Shown here in pieces: positions 43,959-51,627 of a stretch of DNA of 64,000 nucleotides. Position 1 is the first letter of the stretch; each line of letters starts with the position of its first letter. Location: NCBI GenBank assembly GCA_002069015.1, contig MWBL01000002.1, forward strand, positions 1 to 64,000, in the 5' to 3' direction. Made by a program: the position numbers and the translations under genes. The stretch comes from Firmicutes bacterium ADurb.Bin300. Its GTDB lineage: Bacteria > Bacillota > Clostridia > Oscillospirales > Acutalibacteraceae. A model generated the notes under the pieces. The model had not been told where the DNA came from. It worked only from the letters and a program-made list of their open reading frames with translations, and ran no database searches.

Positions 43959-44924
43959 TTACTCGGCGATCTTCACATACCCGTCGGGCGGGGTAATCCC
44001 TAAAGCCTCGCAAATTTCGGCGTTATACATTTTCGTAAATACGGGCGCATATTCAATGGGCATAGCAGAAACATCGCTTTCGCCGATGAGTATTTTATAA
44101 GCCATTTCACCTGTCGCGCGGCCTAAATCATAATAATCGATTGAAAGTGTGGCGATGCCGCAGCCTGCACAAATTCCCTTTTCACCTGCTATTACCGGTT
44201 TTTTTGCGGGACGACAGATATTATCTATTATCCCCGTATTTGAAGCAACGGTATTATCTGTAGGGACATAAAGCACGTCGCTGTCGCCCACTGCCGTTGT
44301 GGTGACTGCCGCCAAATCGTTTGAGTCGGAAAACGGATAAAGCTTCGCGGTGTATCCCATTCCCTCGAGCAATCCCTTAATAGTGTTGACCTGGTAAAGG
44401 GAATTCGGCTCGGCGGAACAATAAATTAGTCCTACTTTTTTCGCATTCGGGAAGAAATCCTTGAGCATTTGTGCCTGCCGGTCAAGCGGAGCGAGATCCG
44501 AAGTGCCTGAAACGTTTCCGCCCACAGTGCCCTTAAAATCCTTAATGTCAAGAGCAACACCGTATTCGGTTATGGATGTACCTAAAACAGGGATAGTAGC
44601 TGTTGCGGCGGCCGCTGCCTGAAGGGCAGGAGTGGCATTTGCCATAATCAGGTCAACATTTGATGAAACGAAGCCGCCTGCTATTGCAGCACAAACGGCA
44701 GTGTCGTTCTGGGCATTTTGCTCGGTAAAGGTTACTTTGTCACCTAATTTTTCGGTTAAAGCTTCACGAAAACCCCTTGTGGCAGCATCAAGCGCGTCAT
44801 GCTGAACAAGCTGCAAAATTCCGATAACATACTTTTCTTCGGTTTTTCCTCCGTTGCAGGCAGTCGCGGAGAATATCAACGCTATGCATATGGATAAAAC
44901 GAGCAGTTTGCAGATTCTTTTCAT
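43959..44924 (-). CDS. ABC transporter substrate-binding lipoprotein (COG2984-like)
   Basis: A 321-residue lipoprotein. The signal helix (about 4-18) ends at lipobox SATAC with Cys23. The mature domain is a two-lobed periplasmic-binding fold with VIGILQLVQHDALDAATRGF, IPVLGTSITEYG and GLIYCSAEPNSLYQV, as in TrpX/COG2984 proteins. It presents an unidentified ligand to the permease. The operon has a consensus promoter (TTGACA-17-TATAAT, 45015-44987) and an inverted repeat just inside the transcript. No T-box leader is visible. Confidence 0.88.
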   Translation of the reverse strand: MKRICKLLVLSICIALIFSATACNGGKTEEKYVIGILQLVQHDALDAATRGFREALTEKLGDKVTFTEQNAQNDTAVCAAIAGGFVSSNVDLIMANATPALQAAAAATATIPVLGTSITEYGVALDIKDFKGTVGGNVSGTSDLAPLDRQAQMLKDFFPNAKKVGLIYCSAEPNSLYQVNTIKGLLEGMGYTAKLYPFSDSNDLAAVTTTAVGDSDVLYVPTDNTVASNTGIIDNICRPAKKPVIAGEKGICAGCGIATLSIDYYDLGRATGEMAYKILIGESDVSAMPIEYAPVFTKMYNAEICEALGITPPDGYVKIAE

Positions 44925-44949
44925 TACATTCCTACCTCCGACTTATATT

Positions 44950-44979
44950 TCACTTTAACGGTTTTAAGTGGTAAAGTGA
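44950..44979. promoter_or_regulatory. Inverted repeat downstream of ABC operon promoter
   Basis: TCACTTTA (44950-44957) and TAAAGTGA (44972-44979), perfect 8-base arms separated by 14 bases, beginning 8 bases after the -10 box. It is a candidate repressor operator or short leader hairpin. Confidence 0.5.
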
Positions 44980-44986
44980 TGAGGAG

Positions 44987-45015
44987 ATTATATAACAAAG
45001 AGGATAGAATGTCAA
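44987..45015 (-). promoter_or_regulatory. Consensus promoter of ABC importer operon
   Basis: Minus strand TTGACA (45015-45010), 17-base spacer, TATAAT (44992-44987): full match to the sigma-A consensus. Confidence 0.85.
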
Positions 45016-45052
45016 GTAAAATGGCAAAAAATCCTTAATATGATGTATGAGC

Positions 45053-45451
45053 TTATATTGGCGACCGGTTATGAAATATTTTACCGACACCCGCAGCACC
45101 TATCATCAGCGCGTGAACATCCGAGTCATCCACAAGCGCCGTTGTCGGCGTGGCAGCATTCTTTTTTCTGCCGAATGCGAGAGGGTCAACAGGAGAATTG
45201 CATCCTACCACTATACCTTGAGGGAGCGGCTTCGCCGTAGGCGCATTGCCAGCGGCAGCTTGCCGCCGCCACAGCTCCGGCGTAAACGGATTGTGCTTGT
45301 ATGTTCTGCGTATTTCCTCCTTTCGCGCCCATCGAGCCGTTCCGTGCTGACCGTCACCGACTGTCTTTGCCTTGATGTTGTTGATGTTATATATGTGCGA
45401 GAGCAGGGACACGAGCCCGAGAACCGAACATAACGGCTTTGACGATGATGA
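45053..45451 (-). pseudogene. VirD4/TraG coupling-protein remnant
   Basis: The frame reads a hydrophobic end of a membrane helix (LCSVLGLVSLLSH), then VGDGQHGTARWARKEEI, FTPELWRR, QGIVVGCNS and DVHALMIGAAGVGK. This is the N-terminal part of a type IV coupling protein up to the Walker A motif. The homology stops after GVGK and the frame ends eight residues later, so about 450 residues are lost. A stop precedes the frame upstream. It is a leftover of an integrative conjugative element, cut at its junction with the ABC operon promoter region. Confidence 0.75.
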
Positions 45452-45505
45452 GAGTTGTTATGTTTTTTAAATTCAAACATCCTTAATGTTTGGTTTTATA
45501 TAAGT

Positions 45506-45555
45506 GAAAGTGCCGTCAAATCTTGCATTTTTGCAGGAATTGACAGCACTTTTGC
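45506..45555. terminator. Long imperfect hairpin
   Basis: AAGTGCCGTCAA-type arm pairs with TTGACAGCACTT around an inner TTGCA/TGCAG-like stem. T-rich on both sides, so it could stop transcription on either strand. It lies between the VirD4 remnant and the recombinase gene. Confidence 0.4.
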
Positions 45556-45678
45556 ATTATGTATTTATTTGATAGGACTGTTGTGCTTAAATATTTAAGG
45601 TTGCAGTTTGCAGAGCTATGTTTACTCAATATATGATAGCAGTACATTTAATTTGTTTCTTAATATATAGATGTGTTG

Positions 45679-47259
45679 TCATGGATTTACCTCCTTGTTT
45701 TTGGGTATAAAAAAAGCACATAGACTGAAAAGTTTATGTGCTAATGCAGATATGAAAAATCGGCAAGCAACATTATCGTTACTTGCCGATTTTGGTGGAG
45801 CAAAGCCTTTAATATCCGAACCAATAGCAGATGCTTCTATATCGCTCAGTCTTATGGTTTTCGTTCCGTCCTTGAAATTGAGTGTAAATACGATTTTATC
45901 ATCGAACACAAAGACGGCATTTACAAAGCAGTTTATCAGCTTGCGGCGGCTTGAAATAAGCGTTGTGTCGAGCTTTCGGAACTGCAATATCCAAAACAGT
46001 ATTTCATCCTTCGTATAGGTCGGTCTGGCTGCTTGTTCGCGGATAAGCTCTGCTTCAAACCGTGCCTGCTCCTGTTCAAGTGCCTCAAGTCTGCTTTTTG
46101 TTGTTTTTGTGAGGACTCCCGCCTCAATGGCTTTCATAATGTTTTCTATACTCTTGTTAACATTTCCGAGCTGCTTTTTCAGTATCGGAATAGTTGTATT
46201 TTCCTCGCCCTGCTTTTTATATAGTTCTTTTGCAATTCGTTCCATAAGCGCATCGTCAAAGAGGATTGCTTTTATCTGCTCAATAACAAGTTCTTCAATC
46301 CATTCCTTTTTAACAGCCCTTTTATCACACCCTCGTTTACGCTTTGCGCTGATGCACTTGTAGTATCTGTGGACTGTTTTGTTGCGTGCAGTTCCGCTTT
46401 CGCCGACCATAAGGCATTGGCACTTGCCGCAGAACAGCTTTGTTGTGAGCAGATATTCATCCTCGGCTTTGTGCATAGCGGGGGCGCGTTTGTTGAGTGA
46501 AATCCGTTCCTGTACCTTGTCAAAAAGCTCTGTGGGAACAATTGCGGGCATACCGCCCGGAATGGTGTAGTCATCGTAGCGAAACTCACCGATGTACTTC
46601 CTGTTGCGTAGCATAATTGTAACGCTTGTCATACAGATTTCTCCGCCACGCCTGCTTTTCAGTCCCTTACGATTTAGTTCAGCGGCAATTTCTTTTATGG
46701 TAAGACCGTCTGCGTACTGTTCAAACGCTTCAAGTACTGCAGGGGCGGTAAGCGGGTCTATTGCGTGTTCGTGGTTTTCGTCTATACGGTAGCCGAGAGG
46801 GAGCGTTCCACCGTTGTATTTGCGTTTTAGTGTGTTTTCCGTATGACCGCGCTTTACCTTTTCCGAAAGCTCGGCGGAGAAGTATTCTGCCATGCTCTCA
46901 AGCATGGACTCTGACATAATCCCGGCGGAACCACTGCAGATTATCTCGGTTGCAGAAATGACTTTGACACCGTTATTACCAAGCAGCTGCTTGTAGTATA
47001 GCGAATCGTAGCGCTTTCTTGAAAATCTGTCAAGCTTCCAAACGATAATGACATCAAACGTCCTATTGCCCGAATCTTTAACCATCCGCTGAAAATCCGG
47101 GCGTTTATCCGTCTTTGCCGACAGCGCACGGTCTATGTATATCTCAACTATTTCAATGTCGTTCTTTTTCGCATAAGCCTTACATTCACGCACCTGACCA
47201 TCAATCGATTCCTCGCGCTGATTGTCCGACGAATACCGAGCGTAGATTACTCCCTTCAT
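45679..47259 (-). CDS. Large serine recombinase
   Basis: A 526-residue integrase of the large serine family. The N-terminal resolvase domain has VIYARYSSDNQ with the nucleophilic serine and WKLDRFSRKRYD. A recombinase domain follows (about 145-250, GTLPLGYRID). The zinc ribbon has CGKCQCLM with a later pair in YKCISAKRKRGC, then a coiled coil (about 360-430). The frame opens at 47301; ATG 47259 (MKGVIYARYS) is the natural start. The last 40 or so codons run through an attachment-site-like TTTGGTGGAGCA (45791-45802) and then a terminator hairpin, so the C-terminal tail is probably flanking sequence read in frame. Integrates or excises the 45791-52365 element in my reading. Confidence 0.9.
   Translation of the reverse strand: MKGVIYARYSSDNQREESIDGQVRECKAYAKKNDIEIVEIYIDRALSAKTDKRPDFQRMVKDSGNRTFDVIIVWKLDRFSRKRYDSLYYKQLLGNNGVKVISATEIICSGSAGIMSESMLESMAEYFSAELSEKVKRGHTENTLKRKYNGGTLPLGYRIDENHEHAIDPLTAPAVLEAFEQYADGLTIKEIAAELNRKGLKSRRGGEICMTSVTIMLRNRKYIGEFRYDDYTIPGGMPAIVPTELFDKVQERISLNKRAPAMHKAEDEYLLTTKLFCGKCQCLMVGESGTARNKTVHRYYKCISAKRKRGCDKRAVKKEWIEELVIEQIKAILFDDALMERIAKELYKKQGEENTTIPILKKQLGNVNKSIENIMKAIEAGVLTKTTKSRLEALEQEQARFEAELIREQAARPTYTKDEILFWILQFRKLDTTLISSRRKLINCFVNAVFVFDDKIVFTLNFKDGTKTIRLSDIEASAIGSDIKGFAPPKSASNDNVACRFFISALAHKLFSLCAFFIPKNKEVNP
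45707..45742 (-). terminator. Terminator inside the recombinase C-terminal tail
   Basis: Minus strand AGCACATAAACT, TTTC loop, AGTCTATGTGCT, then TTTTTTTAT: a 12-base-pair stem with one G-T pair. It lies 28 bases before the annotated recombinase stop. Confidence 0.8.
45791..45802. repeat. Attachment-site core candidate, left
   Basis: TTTGGTGGAGCA, identical to 52354-52365 at the 3' end of the first tRNA-Ala. Ten of these bases recur at the second tRNA-Ala (53820-53829). Confidence 0.45.
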
Positions 47260-47515
47260 GTGTATAATCTCATCCTTTCCGATTATTCTGCTGAAAATCA
47301 TGGGGATGATAGCACATTATTTCGATTCCATCAACCCTTTTCGGCAAAATAGTCATCGTCAGAAAACGAGCTGAAAAGCAACCCTAATATATTAGGGATG
47401 GTGCGAAAAAAAGTTTGAGGGAAACAGAAAAAAGCCATCGGCAAAAACCGGATTTTCTTGACGATGGAATTGTTTTCATCTCAAAAAGGGTTTTCACATC
47501 GGTAATAACTTTGTA
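47260..47515. other. Intergenic segment between recombinase and toxin-antitoxin genes
   Basis: No gene seen. It contains the recombinase leader (GGAAAGGATGAG before its ATG). GGTTGCTTTTC and the CCATCG...CGATGG pairs around 47433-47466 form a possible weak hairpin. Confidence 0.4.
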
Positions 47516-47544
47516 TTGACAAACGCACTACATTTGGGTATAAT
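47516..47544 (+). promoter_or_regulatory. Consensus promoter of toxin-antitoxin operon
   Basis: TTGACA (47516-47521), 17-base spacer, TATAAT (47539-47544): perfect consensus, as expected for an autorepressed module. Confidence 0.85.
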
Positions 47545-47566
47545 ATAGTCAAGAAAGGATGTTTTT

Positions 47567-47890
47567 ATGAACAGTGAGCTTTTTGTATCAACGGCACCTA
47601 AAACAGCAACATTTCAAATGAGAATAAATCCCGAAATAAAGAGCGCGGCAGAGGATGTCTTTTCGCGCTGCGGGCTGACACTTACCGATGCAATCAACAT
47701 TTTCATACAGCAGTCGCTGAACATCAAGGGTATGCCCCTCATCGTAACCCAAAACAGCCGTGAAGCGATTAAGGAACAGGCAATAGCTATGCTCCTCGGC
47801 GAACTCAAAAAAGGAGAGGACTCCGTTACACAGGACTCGGACTATATATCCGAAGCCGATATTCTTAAAGAGTTCAATGTAAAAATATGA
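47567..47890 (+). CDS. RelB/DinJ-family antitoxin
   Basis: A 107-residue antitoxin. The N-terminal ribbon-helix-helix reads TATFQMRINPEIKSAAEDVF followed by GLTLTDAINIFIQQ, the DinJ/RelB signature. The acidic C-terminus (SDYISEADILKEF) would wrap the toxin. It neutralises the RelE/ParE-like toxin encoded next and should repress the shared promoter. ATG follows AAGGATG. Its stop region overlaps the toxin start by four bases, giving coupled translation. Confidence 0.9.
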   Translation: MNSELFVSTAPKTATFQMRINPEIKSAAEDVFSRCGLTLTDAINIFIQQSLNIKGMPLIVTQNSREAIKEQAIAMLLGELKKGEDSVTQDSDYISEADILKEFNVKI

Positions 47891-48201
47891 AAATCGTATA
47901 TGCGCCTCAGGCAAAGGCGGACTTGTCGGAAATACGCGGCTATATCCGTGATGAGCTTAAAAATCCGGCAGCAGCAAAGAACACGGTTGAAAAAATCCTT
48001 AAAACTTGTAATCTTCTTGCCGCAAACCCTAATGCGGGTTTTGCTCTTGAGGGTAAAATCGGACGGGAATCCGACTACCGCTGTCTTGTAAGCGGTAACT
48101 ACATAGCTTTTTACCGCGTTGAAAACAGGGTTGAAATAATGAGAATTCTCGACGGCAGAACAGACCCTATGAGAGTCGTATTCGGCTCCGCGACAATCTG
48201 A
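47887..48201 (+). CDS. RelE/ParE-family toxin
   Basis: A 104-residue toxin: KIVYAPQAKADLSEIRGYI at the N-terminus, a helix pair, then DYRCLVSGNYIAFYRVE and VEIMRILDGRTDP at the C-terminal beta-sheet. This pattern fits the ParE/YafQ-like plasmid stabilisation fold. RelE members cut ribosomal mRNA while ParE members poison gyrase; the residues do not decide which. Second gene of the module, within the mobile region, so it probably stabilises the element. Confidence 0.9.
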   Translation: MKIVYAPQAKADLSEIRGYIRDELKNPAAAKNTVEKILKTCNLLAANPNAGFALEGKIGRESDYRCLVSGNYIAFYRVENRVEIMRILDGRTDPMRVVFGSATI

Positions 48202-48223
48202 AACAGAAAAATATAAACATTGG

Positions 48224-48276
48224 GACTGTATCAGCGCTTCCTTTTTGAAGTAGTGATACAGTCTTGTGTTTTTTTC
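48224..48276 (+). terminator. Terminator of toxin-antitoxin operon
   Basis: GACTGTATCA (48224-48233) pairs with TGATACAGTC (48254-48263), with an inner GCTTC/GAAGT stem, then a T-rich tail. Confidence 0.8.
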
Positions 48277-48345
48277 GGGGAGCAAATACGCGCCGTTTGG
48301 TTTTGAAATTCAACCAATGGTTTGGAAGCTTCAACAACATAGTTA

Positions 48346-48374
48346 TTGTAAACACCTTTAAAATGCGGTATTAT
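48346..48374 (+). promoter_or_regulatory. Promoter of XRE regulator
   Basis: TTGTAA (48346-48351), 17-base spacer, TATTAT (48369-48374). Confidence 0.5.
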
Positions 48375-48418
48375 TCAGTTAACAACGGCGCTGTTGATTT
48401 AGAATTAAGGGTGATAAT

Positions 48419-49525
48419 ATGACTGTTTATTTAGGAGAAAATCTCAAAAAACTGCGTGCGGAAAAAGAGCTTACGCAAGAAGCACTTGCAAATCTTCTCG
48501 GCATATCAGGGCAGGCTGTGAGCAAATGGGAGCGCGGTGAAAGCTACCCCGACATCACGCTGTTGCCTGCCATTGCGGCTCTATTCGGCGTGAGCGTTGA
48601 CAGCCTGCTCGGGGTTGATAAATCTATCCGTGAGCAGGAAATACAAGCTGAAATGGACTGCTATTTTCAGCTCAACCATGCCGGAGATTTTTCACAGGCA
48701 AAAGAAGTGATTAAGCGGGCTGTTTCGGAGTTCCCAGGCGATTTCAGGCTGCTCGTGCGCTTAATGGAGGCTATCATTATTGACGAAAACACCTCCGATG
48801 ACGGCGCAATGTCAGAATATTCGCAGGTAAAATCAATCTATGAGAGTATTCAGAATTACTGCGTTGACGACAGCATCAGAATGTGGTCAAAGCGGCTGAT
48901 ATGCACAGTATATAAGCGGTTACAAAATGTTAAGGACAGCGGTGTCACAAGCGAAGCTTTAACCGAGATTATTGCACAAATGCCGTCCATGCGCAACAGC
49001 TGCGACTATATATCCACTTACATTCTCGCGCCGGGTAAGGAGCACGATGATGCGTGCCGCACGGCGATTGACGAGCTTGTGTATCTTCTTTGCGGAGTGA
49101 TGGTAAACTACTGTTACTATGATGACCGCTTTACACCCGAGTATAAAATAGGTGTAATGGAAAGTCAGAACAAAATACTTGACGGGCTTTACCCGTGTGG
49201 GGATTACGGTAAAAACTATATTCAGACAATATACAGATTCGGACATTTGGGACACCTGTATCATGAAATTGGAAACGATAAAAAGGCATTAGAAAACCTT
49301 TCGAAATGTGCAGAGCTTGCGAAAAAATATGACGCACTGCCGGAGGTTTCGCAGCGCACTTCGCCGTTGTTTGCCGGAATGACTTTTAATAAAGCAAACA
49401 CACCGAAAAGCCACAGCGAAGCTATGTCACAAAGAATAAAGCGGCTTATGCTCGAAAAATATCCCCTTTCAGCCGAGTTCAAAGGCAGCGAGAACTTTAA
49501 GAGAATTATTGAGTCGCTTTGTTAA
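48419..49525 (+). CDS. XRE-family regulator with TPR-like C-domain
   Basis: A 368-residue regulator. Residues about 5-60 form a Cro/C1-type helix-turn-helix (LKKLRAEKELTQEALANLLG, then SGQAVSKWERGESYPD). The rest is alpha-helical with pairs resembling tetratricopeptide repeats (for example QLNHAGDFSQAKEVIKRAV and EIGNDKKALENLSKCAEL). This layout occurs in peptide-responsive regulators of the Rgg/PlcR type, but also in many non-peptide ones. ATG follows AAGGGTGA. It may control genes of the island, including the palindrome-regulated microprotein, but this is only a suggestion. Confidence 0.85.
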   Translation: MTVYLGENLKKLRAEKELTQEALANLLGISGQAVSKWERGESYPDITLLPAIAALFGVSVDSLLGVDKSIREQEIQAEMDCYFQLNHAGDFSQAKEVIKRAVSEFPGDFRLLVRLMEAIIIDENTSDDGAMSEYSQVKSIYESIQNYCVDDSIRMWSKRLICTVYKRLQNVKDSGVTSEALTEIIAQMPSMRNSCDYISTYILAPGKEHDDACRTAIDELVYLLCGVMVNYCYYDDRFTPEYKIGVMESQNKILDGLYPCGDYGKNYIQTIYRFGHLGHLYHEIGNDKKALENLSKCAELAKKYDALPEVSQRTSPLFAGMTFNKANTPKSHSEAMSQRIKRLMLEKYPLSAEFKGSENFKRIIESLC

Positions 49526-49664
49526 TCCGATTATGCAAGCATCCGCGCAAGAGTTGTCTACGAATTGCTCCAGAGAGGTTTAATGTTTGGGCTGTTGTTG
49601 TTTGCTTTGCGGTTTATTAAGTTTGTCAAACACAACAACTCCTAACCCCCAAAAAGTATAAATT

Positions 49665-49698
49665 CCCCTCATCGTTTCGTGCGATGGGGGGATTTTTT
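49665..49698 (+). terminator. Terminator after XRE regulator
   Basis: CCCCTCATCG (49665-49674), 7-base loop, CGATGGGGGG (49682-49691), then ATTTTTT. Confidence 0.85.
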
Positions 49699-49890
49699 GC
49701 GTTTCCAATACCGCCTTGTTGATACAATTTGCGCCGTTTTCACCTAATTATTATGTTTTATTACATTTTAAATTTTATCTTGAGTAAAAAAAAGTCATAA
49801 CAGAGATGTAAGGTTTTTGATAGTAGGAAAAATGTGCGTCGGAGTTCGGGGATGTTGATACTCAAGCGTTTTTGTCCGTCGGCACATTAT

Positions 49891-50213
49891 GCTGCAAAGC
49901 AGCAATCGGCGGTTTATCCGCCGAGTAACGCGTAAGCGTTACCACCGTGTTTTCAGTTCCCCGCTGAAAACACTGCAAATGGTTATTTTTAATCCCGAAG
50001 GGATTTGGAAAATAACCAGTTTTGCATTAGCCGGAAGCATTTTTTAGGCAGAATCGAGGGTGTCAAATGCGAAAATCTTTTCGGTGAAGCGAGACCGTGT
50101 AAGGCATTACACGGTGCGTGCCTTTTCTCGGCGGCATAATACAGCGTATTGTGCATGGAAATTGAGACTTGCGAGTTTAACAGGGGTTCGCCCCGGGGGT
50201 AGTGAGGACTACC
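49891..50213 (+). ncRNA. Hairpin-dense leader or structured RNA
   Basis: At least eight perfect or near-perfect hairpins follow one another: 49891-49903 (GCTGC), 49906-49924 (TCGGCGG), 49925-49942 (GTAACGC), 49947-49973 (GTGTTTTCAG), 49981-50017 (GGTTATTTT with inner AATCCC), 50094-50115 (ACCGTGTAA), 50183-50194 (GGGG-TTCG-CCCC) and 50198-50213 (GGTAGT). It lies directly upstream of the tyrosine recombinase gene. It could be a structured RNA, a transfer or replication origin, or a recombination region. I do not recognise a named class, and the strand is assumed from the downstream gene. Confidence 0.4.
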
Positions 50214-50231
50214 TAAAAACCTCAAAAAATC

Positions 50232-51227
50232 TTGAAGAAAGGAGAAAATGCCATTAAGCATAAGAACCGAACACGGGGTAAGACTGCCTCACGACAGCTT
50301 TTTGAGGAGGCAGAGGAGTTTTTCAAAAAGACTTATCCTAACAGACGAACCTGTAACACTTATGCAGACAGCTACCGAAAGTACATCAGGTTTTGCCGTG
50401 AACAGTTCGGCTGCACTACTAAGGATGAGTGCGCTCAACACATCGGCGAGTATTCCGCCCATCTGCAAAAGTCGGGTTACTCCGCGAGTACGATACACAC
50501 ATACCTTGCAGCGGTTTGCGTTTACCACGGCGTTGATATGCGCGAGATTGAGAAGCCGAAGCGACACTCTTATGACTACAAGCGCGGCAGGAGCAACAAC
50601 GGGCGAGTCAAACGCTCCGACAACGATTGCGCCAATCCTAAGTATGAGCGAACGGTTAGCTTTCAGAGTGCTGTCGGCATACGCCGTGCGGAGCTTTTGC
50701 GGCTCACAGGAGACGATTTCGTTGTTGATGAAAGCGGTTATCCCTGTGTCCGTGTAAAGCGCGGTAAGGGCGGTAAAATGCAGCTACAGCGAATACTCCC
50801 TGAGAATGTGGAGCTTGTAAAGTCTTTTTTTGCTCAAGAACCGAAAAAAGGAAGGTTGTTTTTGCCGGAGGAACTGGTTAACAAAATTAACTATCACGCC
50901 CTCCGTGCAAAGAACGCAAAGGACGCATACGCATACTACAACGAAAAACTCATCGGCGAGAACGGCGAAGCGTACCGAAAGCAGCTCACCGATGAAATAC
51001 TCCGCAGATGGAACAAATATTGCATCGACGAGAAAACGGGCAGTCCTAAACCCATAAACCGCGCAAGACTTACGGGTACATACAAGCTGCGCGGCGGGTG
51101 CAGAGAAACAGCAATAGAAAAAGGTTTACCAACGGAGTATGACTGCTTAGCGTTAATGGCTGTGTCTGTGTTCCACCTAAGCCATTGGCGACTTGACGTG
51201 ACAGTTGCATCGTACATGACAGCGTAG
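50232..51227 (+). CDS. Atypical tyrosine recombinase
   Basis: A 331-residue integrase-like protein. The N-terminal SAM-like DNA-binding domain (about 20-110) reads CNTYADSYRKYIRF and YSASTIHTYLAAV. The catalytic domain has box I VGIRRAELLRLTGDD and the lysine turn VKRGKGG. Box II is not the standard HxLRH; RGGCRETA may supply the arginine, and LSHWRLDVTVASY the late histidine and candidate tyrosine. It belongs to a mobile-element subgroup rather than a phage-type integrase. The start is unclear: TTG 50232 has no ribosome site, whereas AAAGGAG is eight bases before an in-frame ATT at 50253. An overlapping frame with ATG 50248 encodes nothing recognisable. Confidence 0.75.
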   Translation: MKKGENAIKHKNRTRGKTASRQLFEEAEEFFKKTYPNRRTCNTYADSYRKYIRFCREQFGCTTKDECAQHIGEYSAHLQKSGYSASTIHTYLAAVCVYHGVDMREIEKPKRHSYDYKRGRSNNGRVKRSDNDCANPKYERTVSFQSAVGIRRAELLRLTGDDFVVDESGYPCVRVKRGKGGKMQLQRILPENVELVKSFFAQEPKKGRLFLPEELVNKINYHALRAKNAKDAYAYYNEKLIGENGEAYRKQLTDEILRRWNKYCIDEKTGSPKPINRARLTGTYKLRGGCRETAIEKGLPTEYDCLALMAVSVFHLSHWRLDVTVASYMTA

Positions 51228-51260
51228 ACAAAACAAAAAATTCATTAAGGAGGCAAAACC

Positions 51261-51506
51261 GTGAAAGAGCCGCGCACTCCCGAAACGGGAGCTGCCGGTG
51301 AAATGAATAACGAAAGACTTGAGATGCAAGGTATCTCAGGCAATATAGAAAATGAAAACGAATATGTATATGATACCTCAGCGGTACCCGATAGTGTTAT
51401 TGAAACCCTCGCACGCGAGTTTCTTCCTCAGTTAAGTGAGTTCTATTCAAAAGAGGAGAACAGAAAAGCGTTCGAGGAATGGATTAGAAAGAGAGACGGT
51501 AAATAA
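51261..51506 (+). CDS. Small acidic protein of mobile element
   Basis: An 81-residue acidic protein starting at GTG 51261 after a strong AAGGAGG. The first half is polar and low in structure; the second (VPDSVIETLAREFLPQLSEFY) is helical. No known domain recognised. It begins 33 bases after the recombinase stop, so it is probably co-transcribed and may assist recombination or conjugation. Confidence 0.6.
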   Translation: MKEPRTPETGAAGEMNNERLEMQGISGNIENENEYVYDTSAVPDSVIETLAREFLPQLSEFYSKEENRKAFEEWIRKRDGK

Positions 51507-51528
51507 TTCATGACCGGCATAAATACTA

Positions 51529-51568
51529 AGACAAAGCCCACTGCAACTGCAGTGGGTGAGTCTTTGTT
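51529..51568 (+). terminator. Terminator after recombinase pair
   Basis: CCCACTGCA (51537-51545) and TGCAGTGGG (51548-51556) form a tight stem, extended by outer ACAAAG/CTTTGT. Confidence 0.55.
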
Positions 51569-51627
51569 GTATTCAAAAGCCGAAAAACTTGCCTTTTTTT
51601 GGTTTTAAAGAAAGCGTGGAATAAGAA

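Noticed and set aside
44925..45050. T-box or tryptophan riboswitch upstream of the ABC importer
   Set aside because: The leader is only about 60 bases and lacks the conserved T-box bulge; only a simple inverted repeat is present.
45047..45433. Plus-strand frames opposite the VirD4 remnant
   Set aside because: The minus strand carries recognisable coupling-protein motifs; the plus-strand products are arginine-rich shadows.
49891..50213. Retron or DGR-type non-coding RNA
   Set aside because: No reverse transcriptase gene lies nearby; the only RT trace is the intron fragment 49 kb away.
50248..50757. Frame with ATG and good AAAGGAG spacing at the start of the tyrosine recombinase
   Set aside because: Its protein shows no domain, is rich in Ser/Thr/Arg as out-of-frame shadows are, and overlaps clear recombinase sequence in another frame.
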